Assembly (NCBI RefSeq): GCF_000284035.1
Contig: NC_016887.1
Span: 5,580,001 to 5,644,000, forward strand
From: Nocardia cyriacigeorgica GUH-2
GTDB taxonomy: Bacteria; Actinomycetota; Actinomycetes; Mycobacteriales; Mycobacteriaceae
Direction of reading: 5' to 3'
Length of the DNA stretch: 64,000 nt
The position numbers were made by a program, and so were the translations under genes. Below the pieces are notes generated by a model. It made no database searches. It saw nothing but the letters and a program-made list of their open reading frames with translations, and had not been told where the DNA came from. Shown here piece by piece: positions 18,400 through 27,271 of the stretch (positions within the stretch are counted from its first letter, which is position 1; each line of letters begins with the position of its first letter).

Positions 18400-19041
18400 A
18401 TGGCCGGTGAAGCGGCGCGGTTCAGCCCGGGTTTCCTTCCCGATCCTCTCGCGCCCTCGAGCAGTGATTCCGGACGGGGCTGGCGCGTGCTGTGCCGTCT
18501 GGCCGGCCGCCACGCGGGCTTCTTCACCACCCGCCAGGTGTTGCGCACCGGTTGCGCCGACCGCGTCCGCGCCTGCCTCGGCAACGGCTCGGTGACCAGG
18601 GCGGGCGTCGGCATGCTGCGCATGGCGAACTGGCCGGAAGGCCCGCTCGACGAATGCGCCATGTGGGCCGCCTGGTTCGACGGTGCGGTAGCCGTCTCCC
18701 ACCAGAGCGCCGCCGACCTGCACGGCATCGGCCGCCTGCACCCCACCTACCTACACCTGTCCGCAGCCGCCGGACGGCCGCCCGTTACTCAACGGGTGGT
18801 GGTTCAACGCCGGCGGGTACCGAGCACCGACCTCGAATCCGCGGGGCCATTCCTCGTCACTACACCCGTCCGCACCGTGCTCGACCTCGCCGAGTCCGAC
18901 ATCGCGCAATCCGCCCTGGACGAAGTAGTGGCGGATGCCCTCGCAATCCATCGCTGCGATGCGGCAGAGATCCGGACGGCGGGAGAGAGTTTGGGCACTT
19001 GGGCATCAGTGCGCGTCCGCAGAGCCCTGGCCGCGAGCTGA
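18400..19041 (+). CDS. AbiEi-type antitoxin-like protein without visible toxin partner
   Basis: 213 aa from ATG at 18400. N-terminal winged-helix-like stretch (LAGRHAGFFTTRQVLRTGC...VTRAGVGMLRMANWP) and AVSHQSAADLHGIG then VQRRRVPSTDLE and FLVTTPVRTVLDLAES are the pattern of the type IV toxin-antitoxin AbiEi family, which is common as stand-alone genes in actinobacteria. No AbiEii nucleotidyltransferase lies adjacent. Divergent from DUF2993. Likely a transcriptional regulator or a solitary relic; function uncertain. Confidence 0.65.
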   Translation: MAGEAARFSPGFLPDPLAPSSSDSGRGWRVLCRLAGRHAGFFTTRQVLRTGCADRVRACLGNGSVTRAGVGMLRMANWPEGPLDECAMWAAWFDGAVAVSHQSAADLHGIGRLHPTYLHLSAAAGRPPVTQRVVVQRRRVPSTDLESAGPFLVTTPVRTVLDLAESDIAQSALDEVVADALAIHRCDAAEIRTAGESLGTWASVRVRRALAAS

Positions 19042-19155
19042 GACGGCCGACCGGCCTGAGTCCATGGGTGCGGGTTCACCCGTGATCCGCCACAAGTTGG
19101 GGCGTATGGCGAGGTACCGGTTACACCGCCCGTTCGAGGTGATGCCGCCGCCGAC

Positions 19156-20196
19156 TCAGCCCACGGCCTCCACCGGCTGATACACCGAGTCGAGCACACG
19201 CCCCAGTTCCTCGTTGAACCGTTCGTACGCTTCCACATTCCCGAGATGCCCGGTCGGCAGCACTTCGTAACGAACCAAACTGCCTACCTCCGCGAGGATT
19301 TCGGCGAGCTGTTCGGAGTGGACCGGTGGGGTCATGTCGTCGAATTCGCCGGCCAGCAGGGTGGTCGGGACGACGAGGTTGCGGGCGGATTCGCCGAGGT
19401 GCATGTCGGCGAGCAGGAAGCCGAACTTGGCGCGGACCGAGGCGGGGCAGGAGCGGACGACGGCCATGCTGAAGTCGACCAGTTCGTGCGGGGCGTCGAG
19501 GGTCATGATCTGGCGGGCGAAGACCCAGCGGACGGGGGCGATCGGCGGGAAGACGACGGGGGTGCCGAGGCCGAGGCGGCCGAACCAGAAGGGCAGCGGG
19601 ATGATGCGGCCGCCCAGCCACGGGAGCGGCTTGTTGAACGGGGGCACCACGGTGGTTTCGGCGACCAGGGAGTGCGGGCCGGTGTTGCTGAGCAGGACGG
19701 CCTCGGCTTGGGCGGTGACCCGGTCGGGGTGCTTGCCTGCCCAGGCCTGCAAGGTCATGCCGCCGAGGCTGTGGCCGACGAGGACGGCGCGCTGGCCGGG
19801 ACGCAGGGCGGCGTCGAGGACGGCGCACAGGTCGTCGGCGAGCAGGTCGCAGTCGAGCGGGCTGGAGCCGAGTTCGCTCTCGCCGTGGCCGCGCTGGTCG
19901 TAGGCGATGACGCGGTATTCGCCGGCGAAGGCGTTGATCTGCGGATACCAGTATTCGATGGCGCAGGTCCAGCCGTGCACCAGCACGATGACGTCACCGT
20001 CGGCGGGTCCGTAGGCGTGCACGCGCAGCCGGGCGCCGTCCGCGGCCGTGACGGGGATGACCTCGTGCGGGACGGTCGGCGGGTTCAGCGCGGCGTTCTG
20101 GTAGGTGCGTGACCGCAGGTTCGCACGGTGCACGTCCAGCAGGCCCCGAAGCTGGGTCGGGAGGCTCGCCAACGCATTCGGCAACTTTGCACGCAT
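19156..20196 (-). CDS. Alpha/beta hydrolase, possibly lipid-active
   Basis: 346 aa. VLVHGWTCAIEYWYPQ is the oxyanion region, GHSLGGMTLQAW the nucleophile elbow, GEFDDMTP the acid and LPTGHLGNVEAY the histidine, a full triad. An N-terminal helix-rich extension of about 45 residues precedes the core and no signal peptide is evident. RBS AAAGGAG precedes the ATG. Upstream lie two inverted repeats (20212-20232 and 20243-20264), so expression is probably repressor-controlled. Confidence 0.85.
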   Translation of the reverse strand: MRAKLPNALASLPTQLRGLLDVHRANLRSRTYQNAALNPPTVPHEVIPVTAADGARLRVHAYGPADGDVIVLVHGWTCAIEYWYPQINAFAGEYRVIAYDQRGHGESELGSSPLDCDLLADDLCAVLDAALRPGQRAVLVGHSLGGMTLQAWAGKHPDRVTAQAEAVLLSNTGPHSLVAETTVVPPFNKPLPWLGGRIIPLPFWFGRLGLGTPVVFPPIAPVRWVFARQIMTLDAPHELVDFSMAVVRSCPASVRAKFGFLLADMHLGESARNLVVPTTLLAGEFDDMTPPVHSEQLAEILAEVGSLVRYEVLPTGHLGNVEAYERFNEELGRVLDSVYQPVEAVG

Positions 20197-20211
20197 CGGA
20201 CACTCCTTTGT

Positions 20212-20232
20212 GTTACTGACAGATACAGTAAC
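20212..20232 (-). promoter_or_regulatory. Inverted-repeat operator upstream of the 19156 hydrolase
   Basis: GTTACTG and CAGTAAC separated by 7 nt. On the minus strand it contains TACTGT, a possible -10, 16 bp upstream of the start codon, so a bound repressor would block transcription. The half-site spacing suits a TetR dimer. Confidence 0.5.
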
Positions 20233-20242
20233 CGCTGGAGTG

Positions 20243-20264
20243 GGTGCTAGCTAGTGCTAGCACC
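20243..20264. promoter_or_regulatory. GCTAGCACC inverted repeat (element copy 1)
   Basis: GGTGCTAGC and GCTAGCACC, perfect 9-bp arms with a TAGT spacer. A related GGGTGCTA...TAGCACCC pair lies upstream of the XRE gene (22015-22050). It may be an operator for the hydrolase or a stem ending the hbhA-DUF2516 unit. Confidence 0.45.
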
Positions 20265-20369
20265 GAGAAAATTCGGGGTAACCGCGCGTCACCAGCGCAG
20301 ACGACACCGAAATTTTTTTCCGAACGGGCGGCGGCCGCCGCAACGGTACGGCCTACAACGCCGGCGCGA

Positions 20370-20666
20370 TTACCAGCGCGGGCCGCGCTGAATCTCATCC
20401 ACCTTCGGCCGCACATCGGCCAGATAGATACCCGTCGCGATGATCGCGATGAAGGCGAACAACCCCAGCCCGGCGAACGAGAGCAGCAGAAGCAGCACCG
20501 CAACGCCGAGGATCGCCAGCCAGATCGGCTTGGTCAGCTTGTCAACCGCGGTGAACGCGTCCGGGCGCTGGCGTAGGGCATGGATCAGCGCGAATATCGT
20601 CGCGCCGAAAGCCAGCAGCCACAGCACGAGCACGATCAGGCCGGTCACACCCTGCGCAAATTCCAC
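20370..20666 (-). CDS. DUF2516 small membrane protein
   Basis: 98 aa from GTG at 20666 (MEFAQGVTGLIVLVLWL). Two or three transmembrane helices (about residues 6-27, 45-65 and 62-85), with the conserved ALRQRPDAFTAVDKLTKPIWLAILG between them. Orthologue of Rv0476, downstream of hbhA on the same strand after 132 bp. Its role is unknown; the conserved position next to hbhA suggests an envelope function. Confidence 0.85.
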   Translation of the reverse strand: MEFAQGVTGLIVLVLWLLAFGATIFALIHALRQRPDAFTAVDKLTKPIWLAILGVAVLLLLLSFAGLGLFAFIAIIATGIYLADVRPKVDEIQRGPRW

Positions 20667-20798
20667 TCCACCATGATAGGAGCAACCGCCGCCGCCCACC
20701 GGTTCCCGCGGTGACGAGGCACAAAAGCGACGACCCCGCGCACCGGTGGGTACGCGGGGTCGTCGTTCAGAATCACCGCAACGGATGCGGCAGGCGAA

Positions 20799-21476
20799 TC
20801 AAGCCTTCTTCGCGGCGGTCTTGCGCGCCGGAGCCTTCTTCGCGGGAGCGGCGGCCTTGGCGGGCGCCTTGGCCGGAGCCTTCTTGGCGGCCGGAGCCTT
20901 CTTGGCGGGAGCGGGCGCGGTCTCGGTGGTGACCTCGACGACCTCGGCATCGACGACAGCGTCGGCAGCGGCCTCGGCCTGCTCCTCGACCACCTTGGCC
21001 GAACGGCCGATCAGGTCGTTGACCCGGCCCAGCACGTCCTCGGCCCGCTCGGTGGCGTCCTTGTACAGCGACTCGACCCGGCCGACCTGCTCCTCGACCA
21101 GATGGTTGGCCCGCAGCCGCTCGACGGTCTCCTCACCGCGCACGGCGAGGTCGGAGTACAGGTCGAGGACCTGGCGGTAGTACTGCTCGGCCAGCTTGCG
21201 CAGCTCCTCCGGGGTGAACTTCTCACGCAGCTCGGCGAGGTCCTCCGGCAGCTCCGAGGGCAGGCCGGACAGGCGCTCGCGCAGCGAGTCGAACTGGCCC
21301 TGGACGTCGGCGGGCAGGTTGGCGATGCGCTCGCGGGCCTCGTCGACCCGGCCGGTGACGTCGGCGGACTGGGCGCGCTCGCGCACCTGGGTCACAGCGT
21401 CGAGGACAGCGGTGTAGACGGCGTCACCGGCGCCCACGGTCGCGTAGAGCGGCTTGGTGGTGGCGTTGTCGGTCAT
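20799..21476 (-). CDS. hbhA: Heparin-binding hemagglutinin-like surface protein
   Basis: 225 aa. Long amphipathic coiled-coil core (about residues 20-165; repeated EEL/REK/LYKDATERAEDVLGRV heptads) and a Lys/Ala/Pro-rich C-terminal tail (about 188-225; KKAPAAKK-type repeats), the arrangement of mycobacterial HbhA, which binds host glycosaminoglycans and associates with intracellular lipid inclusions. Starts within the XRE stop (ATGA overlap), so production is coupled to the regulator. The tail may be methylated on lysines as in mycobacteria; that is inference. Confidence 0.92.
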   Translation of the reverse strand: MTDNATTKPLYATVGAGDAVYTAVLDAVTQVRERAQSADVTGRVDEARERIANLPADVQGQFDSLRERLSGLPSELPEDLAELREKFTPEELRKLAEQYYRQVLDLYSDLAVRGEETVERLRANHLVEEQVGRVESLYKDATERAEDVLGRVNDLIGRSAKVVEEQAEAAADAVVDAEVVEVTTETAPAPAKKAPAAKKAPAKAPAKAAAPAKKAPARKTAAKKA

Positions 21477-21976
21477 GTTTCGTTCTCCTGGCGTGGCGGA
21501 GTGTCGGTCGTAATATGCGGAACGGCGCTGTCCCAGTCATCCCCCCCTGATTCGTTCCCTCCGTTTTCCCGGCGAAACGATTCGTAAATATCCAGCAAGA
21601 CCTGCTTTTGCCGTTCACTGATCGATGTGTCGGCGAGCAGGGCATCCCGGACCGGGCTGTGCGGCCGCTGTTCGAGATAGCCGGCCCGTACGTACAGCAC
21701 CTCCGAGGACACCCGCAGTGCCTTCGCGATCTGCGCGAGTACCTCGGCGGACGGGTTGCGCAATCCGCGCTCGATCTGACTGAGATACGGGTTGCTCACC
21801 CCCGCCAGCTGGGCGAGCTGACGCAGCGAGACCTGGGCGGCCTCACGTTGCGCCCTGATGAAACCTCCGATGTCGTGCGCCGCGTTGGAGACGCGACCCC
21901 CCCGTTCGCCGAGACCGGAACCGTCGTCCGGCTGCTCGGTGTGCTGGGCGGAAACCTCGGGCTGGTCTGCCATCAC
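21473..21976 (-). CDS. XRE-family helix-turn-helix regulator upstream of hbhA
   Basis: 167 aa. Helix-turn-helix at about residues 40-95 (LRQLAQLAGVSNPYLSQIERGLRNPSAEVL), then a C-terminal helix segment (ERQKQVLLDIYESFRREN). Orthologue of Rv0474. It overlaps hbhA by 4 bp, so both are read from the promoter near 22000, where the GGGTGCTA...TAGCACCC repeat lies. It probably autoregulates the hbhA unit. Confidence 0.92.
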   Translation of the reverse strand: MMADQPEVSAQHTEQPDDGSGLGERGGRVSNAAHDIGGFIRAQREAAQVSLRQLAQLAGVSNPYLSQIERGLRNPSAEVLAQIAKALRVSSEVLYVRAGYLEQRPHSPVRDALLADTSISERQKQVLLDIYESFRRENGGNESGGDDWDSAVPHITTDTPPRQENET

Positions 21977-22014
21977 TCACCTTCTGGCGGTAGTACGTAA
22001 CCAATGCTAGGACA

Positions 22015-22050
22015 GGGTGCTAGCTATTGCAAGCACTTGTGTTAGCACCC
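22015..22050 (-). promoter_or_regulatory. GGGTGCTA...TAGCACCC repeat upstream of XRE-hbhA (element copy 2)
   Basis: 8-bp arms GGGTGCTA and TAGCACCC with a 20-nt spacer that itself holds GCTATTGCAAGCAC. It lies 39 bp before the XRE start. Shares the core GTGCTA/TAGCAC with 20243-20264. Confidence 0.45.
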
Positions 22051-22077
22051 TTCGGGCAAGTATCCGGCGGCGCTGTC

Positions 22078-23436
22078 TCAGCCGCCGAACATCAGGTGCG
22101 ACACCGTGTAGATGGCAAGTCCGGCAAGCGAACCCACCACCGTGCCGTTGATCCGGATGAATTGCAGGTCACGCCCGACCTGCAATTCGATCTTCTTACT
22201 CGCTTCTTCCGCGTCCCACCTGGCAACGGTATCGCTGACGATGGTCGCGATCTCGTCGGCGTAGTTGGCCGCCAGATACCGTGCGCCGCGTTCGATCCAG
22301 CCGTCGACCTTGGCGCGGGTCTGTTCATCATCGCGCAGTTGCTCACCGAGCGCCTGCACGTTTTCGGCAACCTTGCGGCGCAGCGTGCTGTTGGGGTCGT
22401 CGGCCGATTCCAGGATCAGCCGCTTGGCCGCGCGCCAGGTGGCCTCGGCCATGCCGGTGATCTCCTCGCGGCCCATGATCTGTGACTTGATCCGCTCGGC
22501 CTTGGCGATCATCGCCTCGTCGTGCTGGAGATCGTCGGCGAACTGCTCGAGGAACCGGTTGGCCGCCAGCCGTACCTCGTGATCGGGGGTCGAGCGCACC
22601 TTCCAGGTGAATTCGACCAGCTCACGATAGATCTTCTCGGACAACATGATGTTGACGAACTTCGGCGCCCACTGCGGTGCGTCGCGCAGCACCACGCGGT
22701 CGATCGTCTCCTGACTGCCCAGCGCCCACTGGTGCGCGCGTTCGGCCAGCAGATCCAGCAGCGGCAGCTGACGGTTGTCGGCGAGCAGTTCGGCGAGCAC
22801 CCGCCCGATCGGCGGACCCCACTGCGGTTCGGCGATCCGCTTGACGATGGTGTTGTCGATGACCTGCTCGACGTCCTCGTCGCGCAGTACACCGACCACC
22901 GCGCGCAGGATGGTCGAACTCTCCTGCGCCACCCGTCCGGCATTGGCCGGCTCGGCCATCCAGCGCCCGACCCGCCAGGACACCTGCGCCGAATTGACCT
23001 TCGCGGTCACCACCTCGGGTGAGAGGAAATTGGTGCCCACGAAGCTGCCGAGGCTGGCGCCGAGCTGGTCCTTTTTGCGTTTGATGATCGCGGTGTGCGG
23101 GATGGGCAGGCCGAGCGGATGCCGGAACAGCGCCGTCACCGCGAACCAGTCGGCCAGCGCACCGACCATGCCGGCCTCGGAGGCGGCCCGCACATAGCCG
23201 ACCCAATCGCCACCGCCGCCGCGCGACTCGAGCCAGCGGCAACCCAGATAGATCGCGGTCGCCAGCGCGAGCAGGCCGGTGGCCAGCGACTTCATCTTCC
23301 ACAGATCACGCCGTTTGCTCGCGTCATCGGTGAAGGAGGTGAAACTGCTCGGCATCGTCGGCTGCGCGTCGGCGGCGCCGGAGCTGCGGTCGGCGAGGAC
23401 CGCGGTATCGCCGGGAGCGTTCTGCATGCCCTCCAT
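22078..23436 (-). CDS. DUF445 membrane protein
   Basis: 452 aa. An N-terminal transmembrane helix (SLATGLLALATAIYLGCRW, about residues 50-68) followed by the family motif AGMVGALADWFAVTALFRHPLGLPIPHTAIIKRKK, long helical bundles, and a C-terminal hydrophobic segment (VGSLAGLAIYTVSHLMFG). Orthologue of Rv0473. Function is unknown. The start at 23436 is the first in frame; an ATG nine bases further in has GGAGGG too close to serve. Divergent from the TetR gene over 137 bp. Confidence 0.87.
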   Translation of the reverse strand: MEGMQNAPGDTAVLADRSSGAADAQPTMPSSFTSFTDDASKRRDLWKMKSLATGLLALATAIYLGCRWLESRGGGGDWVGYVRAASEAGMVGALADWFAVTALFRHPLGLPIPHTAIIKRKKDQLGASLGSFVGTNFLSPEVVTAKVNSAQVSWRVGRWMAEPANAGRVAQESSTILRAVVGVLRDEDVEQVIDNTIVKRIAEPQWGPPIGRVLAELLADNRQLPLLDLLAERAHQWALGSQETIDRVVLRDAPQWAPKFVNIMLSEKIYRELVEFTWKVRSTPDHEVRLAANRFLEQFADDLQHDEAMIAKAERIKSQIMGREEITGMAEATWRAAKRLILESADDPNSTLRRKVAENVQALGEQLRDDEQTRAKVDGWIERGARYLAANYADEIATIVSDTVARWDAEEASKKIELQVGRDLQFIRINGTVVGSLAGLAIYTVSHLMFGG

Positions 23437-23573
23437 TCTGCTGGCCTTCGCGCCGCGGCCGCGGTGCCATACGCCACCGGAGGGTCGCCGAGTGCGGCGA
23501 TCGAGTGTGACTCCGCTCGCATCTACCCCGCGAATGCGGTGATCGACACCCCAAACGGACCTGCTGAGGGGTA

Positions 23574-24377
23574 ATGGGACCTAAGCTGGGTGACACGGAT
23601 CCGTTTCGAACGAGGGAGCCCACCCTGTCCACCGAAGACCTTGTCGACGTCGGTGAGCGCACCGCGCGACCGGCGGCGGTGCGCACCGGCAATACCGATG
23701 GCCGCAAACGCCGATGGCGACAGCACAAGATCGACCGCCGTGAAGAGCTGGTCGACGGCACTCTTGCCGCCGTGCGCGCCCGTGGCAGCAGCGCGGGCAT
23801 GGACGAGATCGCCGCCGAGATCGGAGTCTCCAAGACGGTGCTCTACCGCTACTTCGCGGACAAGAACGATCTGGTCCACGCCACCATGCAGCGGTTCATC
23901 GAGATCACCCTGATGCCGCGCGTCTACGGCGCGATCAGCCTCGACGCCGACGAGTACCAGCTGGTGCGCACCGCGCTCGGTGAGTACGTCGGCGCCGTCG
24001 ACGAGGACCCCGAGGTCTACCGGTTCATCATGGGCAACGGCTCGGCCGATCAGTCCTCGCTGGCCGAGTTCGAGAAGCTGTTCGCCGAGGTGGTGGCCGC
24101 CGCCATCATCAGCCGGGCCGGCGATCTCGGCATCGAGACCGAGGGCGCGCTGCTGTGGTCGTATGTGCTGGTCGGCGGCATTCAGCTGGCCACCCACTGG
24201 TGGACCACCGATAAGACCATGTCGCGTGAGGAAGTTATCGATTACCTGTCGATGATGGCCTGGAGCGCCATCGAGGGCATGGCGCGCGCGGGCGGTTCGC
24301 GCGCCAAGTTCAATGCCATGCCGCACGTGTTGCCCAAGCCGGTCGACGTCGCCGAAACCCCCGGCCCCGCCGTCTGA
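23574..24377 (+). CDS. TetR-family transcriptional regulator (Rv0472c-like)
   Basis: 267 aa as drawn. TetR helix-turn-helix AGMDEIAAEIGVSKTVLYRYFADKNDL spans about residues 75-105; the rest is a helical ligand domain. The true start may be CTG at 23625 (MSTEDLVDVGERTARP), since CGAGGGAGCC sits 7-8 nt upstream, whereas GAGGGG is too close to the ATG at 23574. In mycobacteria the orthologue lies between DUF445 and the umaA/pcaA mycolate genes; here that arm of the synteny is replaced. Confidence 0.88.
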   Translation: MGPKLGDTDPFRTREPTLSTEDLVDVGERTARPAAVRTGNTDGRKRRWRQHKIDRREELVDGTLAAVRARGSSAGMDEIAAEIGVSKTVLYRYFADKNDLVHATMQRFIEITLMPRVYGAISLDADEYQLVRTALGEYVGAVDEDPEVYRFIMGNGSADQSSLAEFEKLFAEVVAAAIISRAGDLGIETEGALLWSYVLVGGIQLATHWWTTDKTMSREEVIDYLSMMAWSAIEGMARAGGSRAKFNAMPHVLPKPVDVAETPGPAV

Positions 24378-24551
24378 GCACTCCCGGCCAACTGTCTGAG
24401 CACTCCCGGACCCCACCGTCTGAGCCGGTCGGGCATGTGGATGTGACGCGGGACTCGACATCGCGCCGCGGTTGGTTAGTCTGAACGCCAGCGGGGCGCT
24501 ACAGAGGGGTTGCGTGCCCGTTCGCGCGTCGGCACCAACGGAGGTACCTCG

Positions 24552-25967
24552 ATGGCGAAGCAAGTGCCGACATCCCGGCTCGCTCGCGGGACGAAGCTCG
24601 GCGCGGTCGCGGCCGGATCCATGCTGCGCACCCAGCGCGCGCGACTGTCCATGCGTGGCCGCTCCGAAGCGGTGCGCGCGAAAATGGCCGAAGAATCGAT
24701 GATCCGCACCACCGAGCAGGTGGTCATGGTGCTGGGCACCATGAAGGGCGTGGCCATGAAACTCGGCCAGATGATGTCGGTGCTGGATCTGGATCTGGTT
24801 CCGCCCGACCATCGCGAACGTTTCCAGAAACGCCTCGCGGTATTGCGCAACGCGGCGCCGACGGTGTCGTTCGAGGCCATGCGCGCGGTGATCGAGGAGG
24901 ATTTCGGCCGCCCGCTCGACGAGGTGTTCGCCGAGTTCGAATCCGAACCGGTGGCGGCGGCCTCGATCGGCCAGGTGTATCGCGGACGGCTGCACGACGG
25001 GCGCCGGGTCGCGGTGAAGGTGCAGTATCCGGGCATCGATATCGCGGTGCGCGCGGATCTGAAGAACCTGGCGATGTTTCGCCGGGTGCTGCAATCGGCG
25101 ATGCCGTGGGTGACGCCTGCGGTACTGGACGAGCTGCGCCTCAATATGGAGGCCGAACTCGACTATCACGCCGAAGCCGAAACCCAGCGGCAGATCTCCG
25201 ACCTCTACGCCGGGCATCCGTTCATCGTGGTCCCGCAGCCGGTACCGGAGCTGAGCACGCGGCGGGTGCTGGTCAGTGAGTACCTGGTGGGCAGCGGCTT
25301 CGACGAGATCAAGGAATTGCCGCAGGCCGAGCGGGATCGGATCGGCGAGATCATCTACCGCTTCTATGTGGGTTCGCTGTTCGTGTTCAACGAATTCTGC
25401 GGTGATCCGCATCCGGGCAATGTCATGCTCACCACCGATGGGCGGGTCGGATTTCTCGATTTCGGATTGTTCAATCGAATGGATCCCGAACATGTGCGGT
25501 TCGAGGCGGCCTGTTTGCGGGCGGCGGCGGAGGATCGCGCCGAGGATCTGCGCGAGTTGATGATTCAGCGCGGGGTGATCGATTCGCCCGACGAGATCGG
25601 CCCCGAGGAATGCCTCGAGTACGTGCTCGCCGCCTCCGAGTGGTGTCTGATCGATGAGGAACTGACCATCACGCCGGAGCTGGCCAGCGGCGCGTTCCTG
25701 CTCGCCGTCGACCCACGGGCCAGCGAGTTCACCGGCATGAAGCAGCAGAATCTGCCGCCGGAACATCTGTTCTCCCGCCGCGCGGACTTCCTCACCTTCG
25801 GCATGCTCGGCCAGCTCGAGGCCACCGCCAACTGGCATCGCATCTCCCGGGAATGGCTCTACGACGAACCGCCGGTGACCGAACTCGGCAAGCAGCATCA
25901 TCGCTGGCTGGCCGAACGCACCGGCGGCGGTAAGAAATCCGGCAAGGCTCGACACGACAAGGCATGA
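24552..25967 (+). CDS. ABC1/AarF/UbiB-family atypical kinase
   Basis: 471 aa from ATG at 24552, preceded by GGAGGT. The KxGQ motif GVAMKLGQMMSVLD, VAVKVQYPGID (nucleotide Lys), EFCGDPHPGNVML and FLDFGLFNRM are all present, so the ATP site is intact. UbiB-like proteins act in quinone or prenyl-lipid metabolism at the membrane. Its stop is 8 bp before the next gene, which is probably co-translated; together they suggest a lipid-modifying pair. Two direct repeats (TCTGAGCACTCCCGG) precede the gene near 24373-24407. Confidence 0.9.
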   Translation: MAKQVPTSRLARGTKLGAVAAGSMLRTQRARLSMRGRSEAVRAKMAEESMIRTTEQVVMVLGTMKGVAMKLGQMMSVLDLDLVPPDHRERFQKRLAVLRNAAPTVSFEAMRAVIEEDFGRPLDEVFAEFESEPVAAASIGQVYRGRLHDGRRVAVKVQYPGIDIAVRADLKNLAMFRRVLQSAMPWVTPAVLDELRLNMEAELDYHAEAETQRQISDLYAGHPFIVVPQPVPELSTRRVLVSEYLVGSGFDEIKELPQAERDRIGEIIYRFYVGSLFVFNEFCGDPHPGNVMLTTDGRVGFLDFGLFNRMDPEHVRFEAACLRAAAEDRAEDLRELMIQRGVIDSPDEIGPEECLEYVLAASEWCLIDEELTITPELASGAFLLAVDPRASEFTGMKQQNLPPEHLFSRRADFLTFGMLGQLEATANWHRISREWLYDEPPVTELGKQHHRWLAERTGGGKKSGKARHDKA

Positions 25968-25975
25968 GGGAACAT

Positions 25976-27226
25976 ATGGCGGACAGCCGCGAATTCGATC
26001 TGGTCCTCTTCGGCGCGACGGGTTTCGTCGGCAAACTCACCGCGCAGTATCTGCTCGGCGCCGCGCCCGAAGGCGCCAAGATCGCATTGGCGGGGCGGTC
26101 GCTGGACAAGCTGACCCGGGTCCGCGATGACCTCGGCCCGGCGGCCGCGAGCTGGGATCTGGTGGTCGCGGACGCGGCGGATCAGCCCGCGCTCGACGCC
26201 CTCGCCGCCCGCACCACCGTCGTGGTAACCACCGTGGGCCCATACCTGCGCTACGGTCTGCCGCTGGTCGCCGCCTGCGCCAAGGCCGGCACCCACTACG
26301 CCGACCTCACCGGCGAGCCGCTGTTCATCCGCGAGGCGATCGACCGCCACCATGAGGAGGCCGCCCGCACCGGCGCGAAGATCGTCAATTCCTGCGGGTA
26401 CGACTCGGTTCCGTCGGATCTGAGCGTGTACCAGCTGTACCGGCGGTCGGTGCAGGACAACACCGGCGAACTCACCGACACCACGTTGATCGCCTCGCTC
26501 AAGGGCGGCGTGAGCGGCGGCACCATCGATTCCGGGCGCGCCATGATGGAGGCGGTGGCGGCCGATCCGTCGAAGCAGCGGGTGCTGTCGCATCCGTATT
26601 CGCTGAGCCCGGACAAGTCGATGGATCCGGATGTGGGCCGGCAGTCCGATCAGGCATTGCAGCGTGCGAGCACCATCGACCCGAGCCTGGACGGCTGGGT
26701 GGGCACCTTCGTGATGGCCATGCACAACACCAAGATCGTGCGCCGCTCCAACGGGCTGCTGGGCTGGGTGTACGGCAAGAACTTCCGCTACCGCGAGGTG
26801 ATGAGCGCGGGCAAGTCGCCGGTGGCGCCGCTGGTGGCGGCCGGGATGTCCGGCGGGATCGTGGCCACCATGGCGGCGGGTGCGTTGCTGTCGCGGGTGA
26901 GCGTGGGCCGCAAGCTGCTGGATCGGGTGCTGCCCAAGCCGGGCACCGGGCCCAGCGAGCAGGCCCGCACCAGCGGTTGGTTCACCATGAAGACCTACGC
27001 GCACACCACGTCCGGCGCGAAGTACGTCGCGACCTTTGCCGGCCAGGGCGATCCGGGTTATCAGGCGACGGCCGTGCTGCTCGGTGAGAGTGGCCTGTGC
27101 CTGGCCTTCGACGGCGCGAAGCTGCCGGAACTGGCGGGCGTGCTCACCCCGGCGGCCGCGATGGGCGACGCGCTCACCGAACGTCTGCGCGCGGCCGGAA
27201 TGACCATCGAGGTCGAGCGGGGCTGA
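25976..27226 (+). CDS. Saccharopine-dehydrogenase-like NAD(P)-binding oxidoreductase (trans-acting enoyl reductase family)
   Basis: 416 aa. ATG at 25976 has GAGGGA about 5 nt upstream; an ATG at 25964 overlaps the kinase stop. Rossmann motif VLFGATGFVGKLTAQYLL, then VAACAKAGTHYADLTGEPLF and NSCGYDSVPSDL as in the trans-acting enoyl reductases Rv2953/Rv2449c, which reduce polyketide-type or lipid intermediates. A hydrophobic Gly-rich patch at about residues 285-310 could touch the membrane. Likely one operon with the ABC1 kinase. Confidence 0.85.
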   Translation: MADSREFDLVLFGATGFVGKLTAQYLLGAAPEGAKIALAGRSLDKLTRVRDDLGPAAASWDLVVADAADQPALDALAARTTVVVTTVGPYLRYGLPLVAACAKAGTHYADLTGEPLFIREAIDRHHEEAARTGAKIVNSCGYDSVPSDLSVYQLYRRSVQDNTGELTDTTLIASLKGGVSGGTIDSGRAMMEAVAADPSKQRVLSHPYSLSPDKSMDPDVGRQSDQALQRASTIDPSLDGWVGTFVMAMHNTKIVRRSNGLLGWVYGKNFRYREVMSAGKSPVAPLVAAGMSGGIVATMAAGALLSRVSVGRKLLDRVLPKPGTGPSEQARTSGWFTMKTYAHTTSGAKYVATFAGQGDPGYQATAVLLGESGLCLAFDGAKLPELAGVLTPAAAMGDALTERLRAAGMTIEVERG

Positions 27227-27271
27227 GCGCGGCACGGCAATGAATCTCTCGCGGACAACGGAGTCGGCACG

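Noticed and set aside
18400..19041. A complete AbiE toxin-antitoxin system
   Set aside because: No AbiEii-type nucleotidyltransferase toxin is adjacent on either side.
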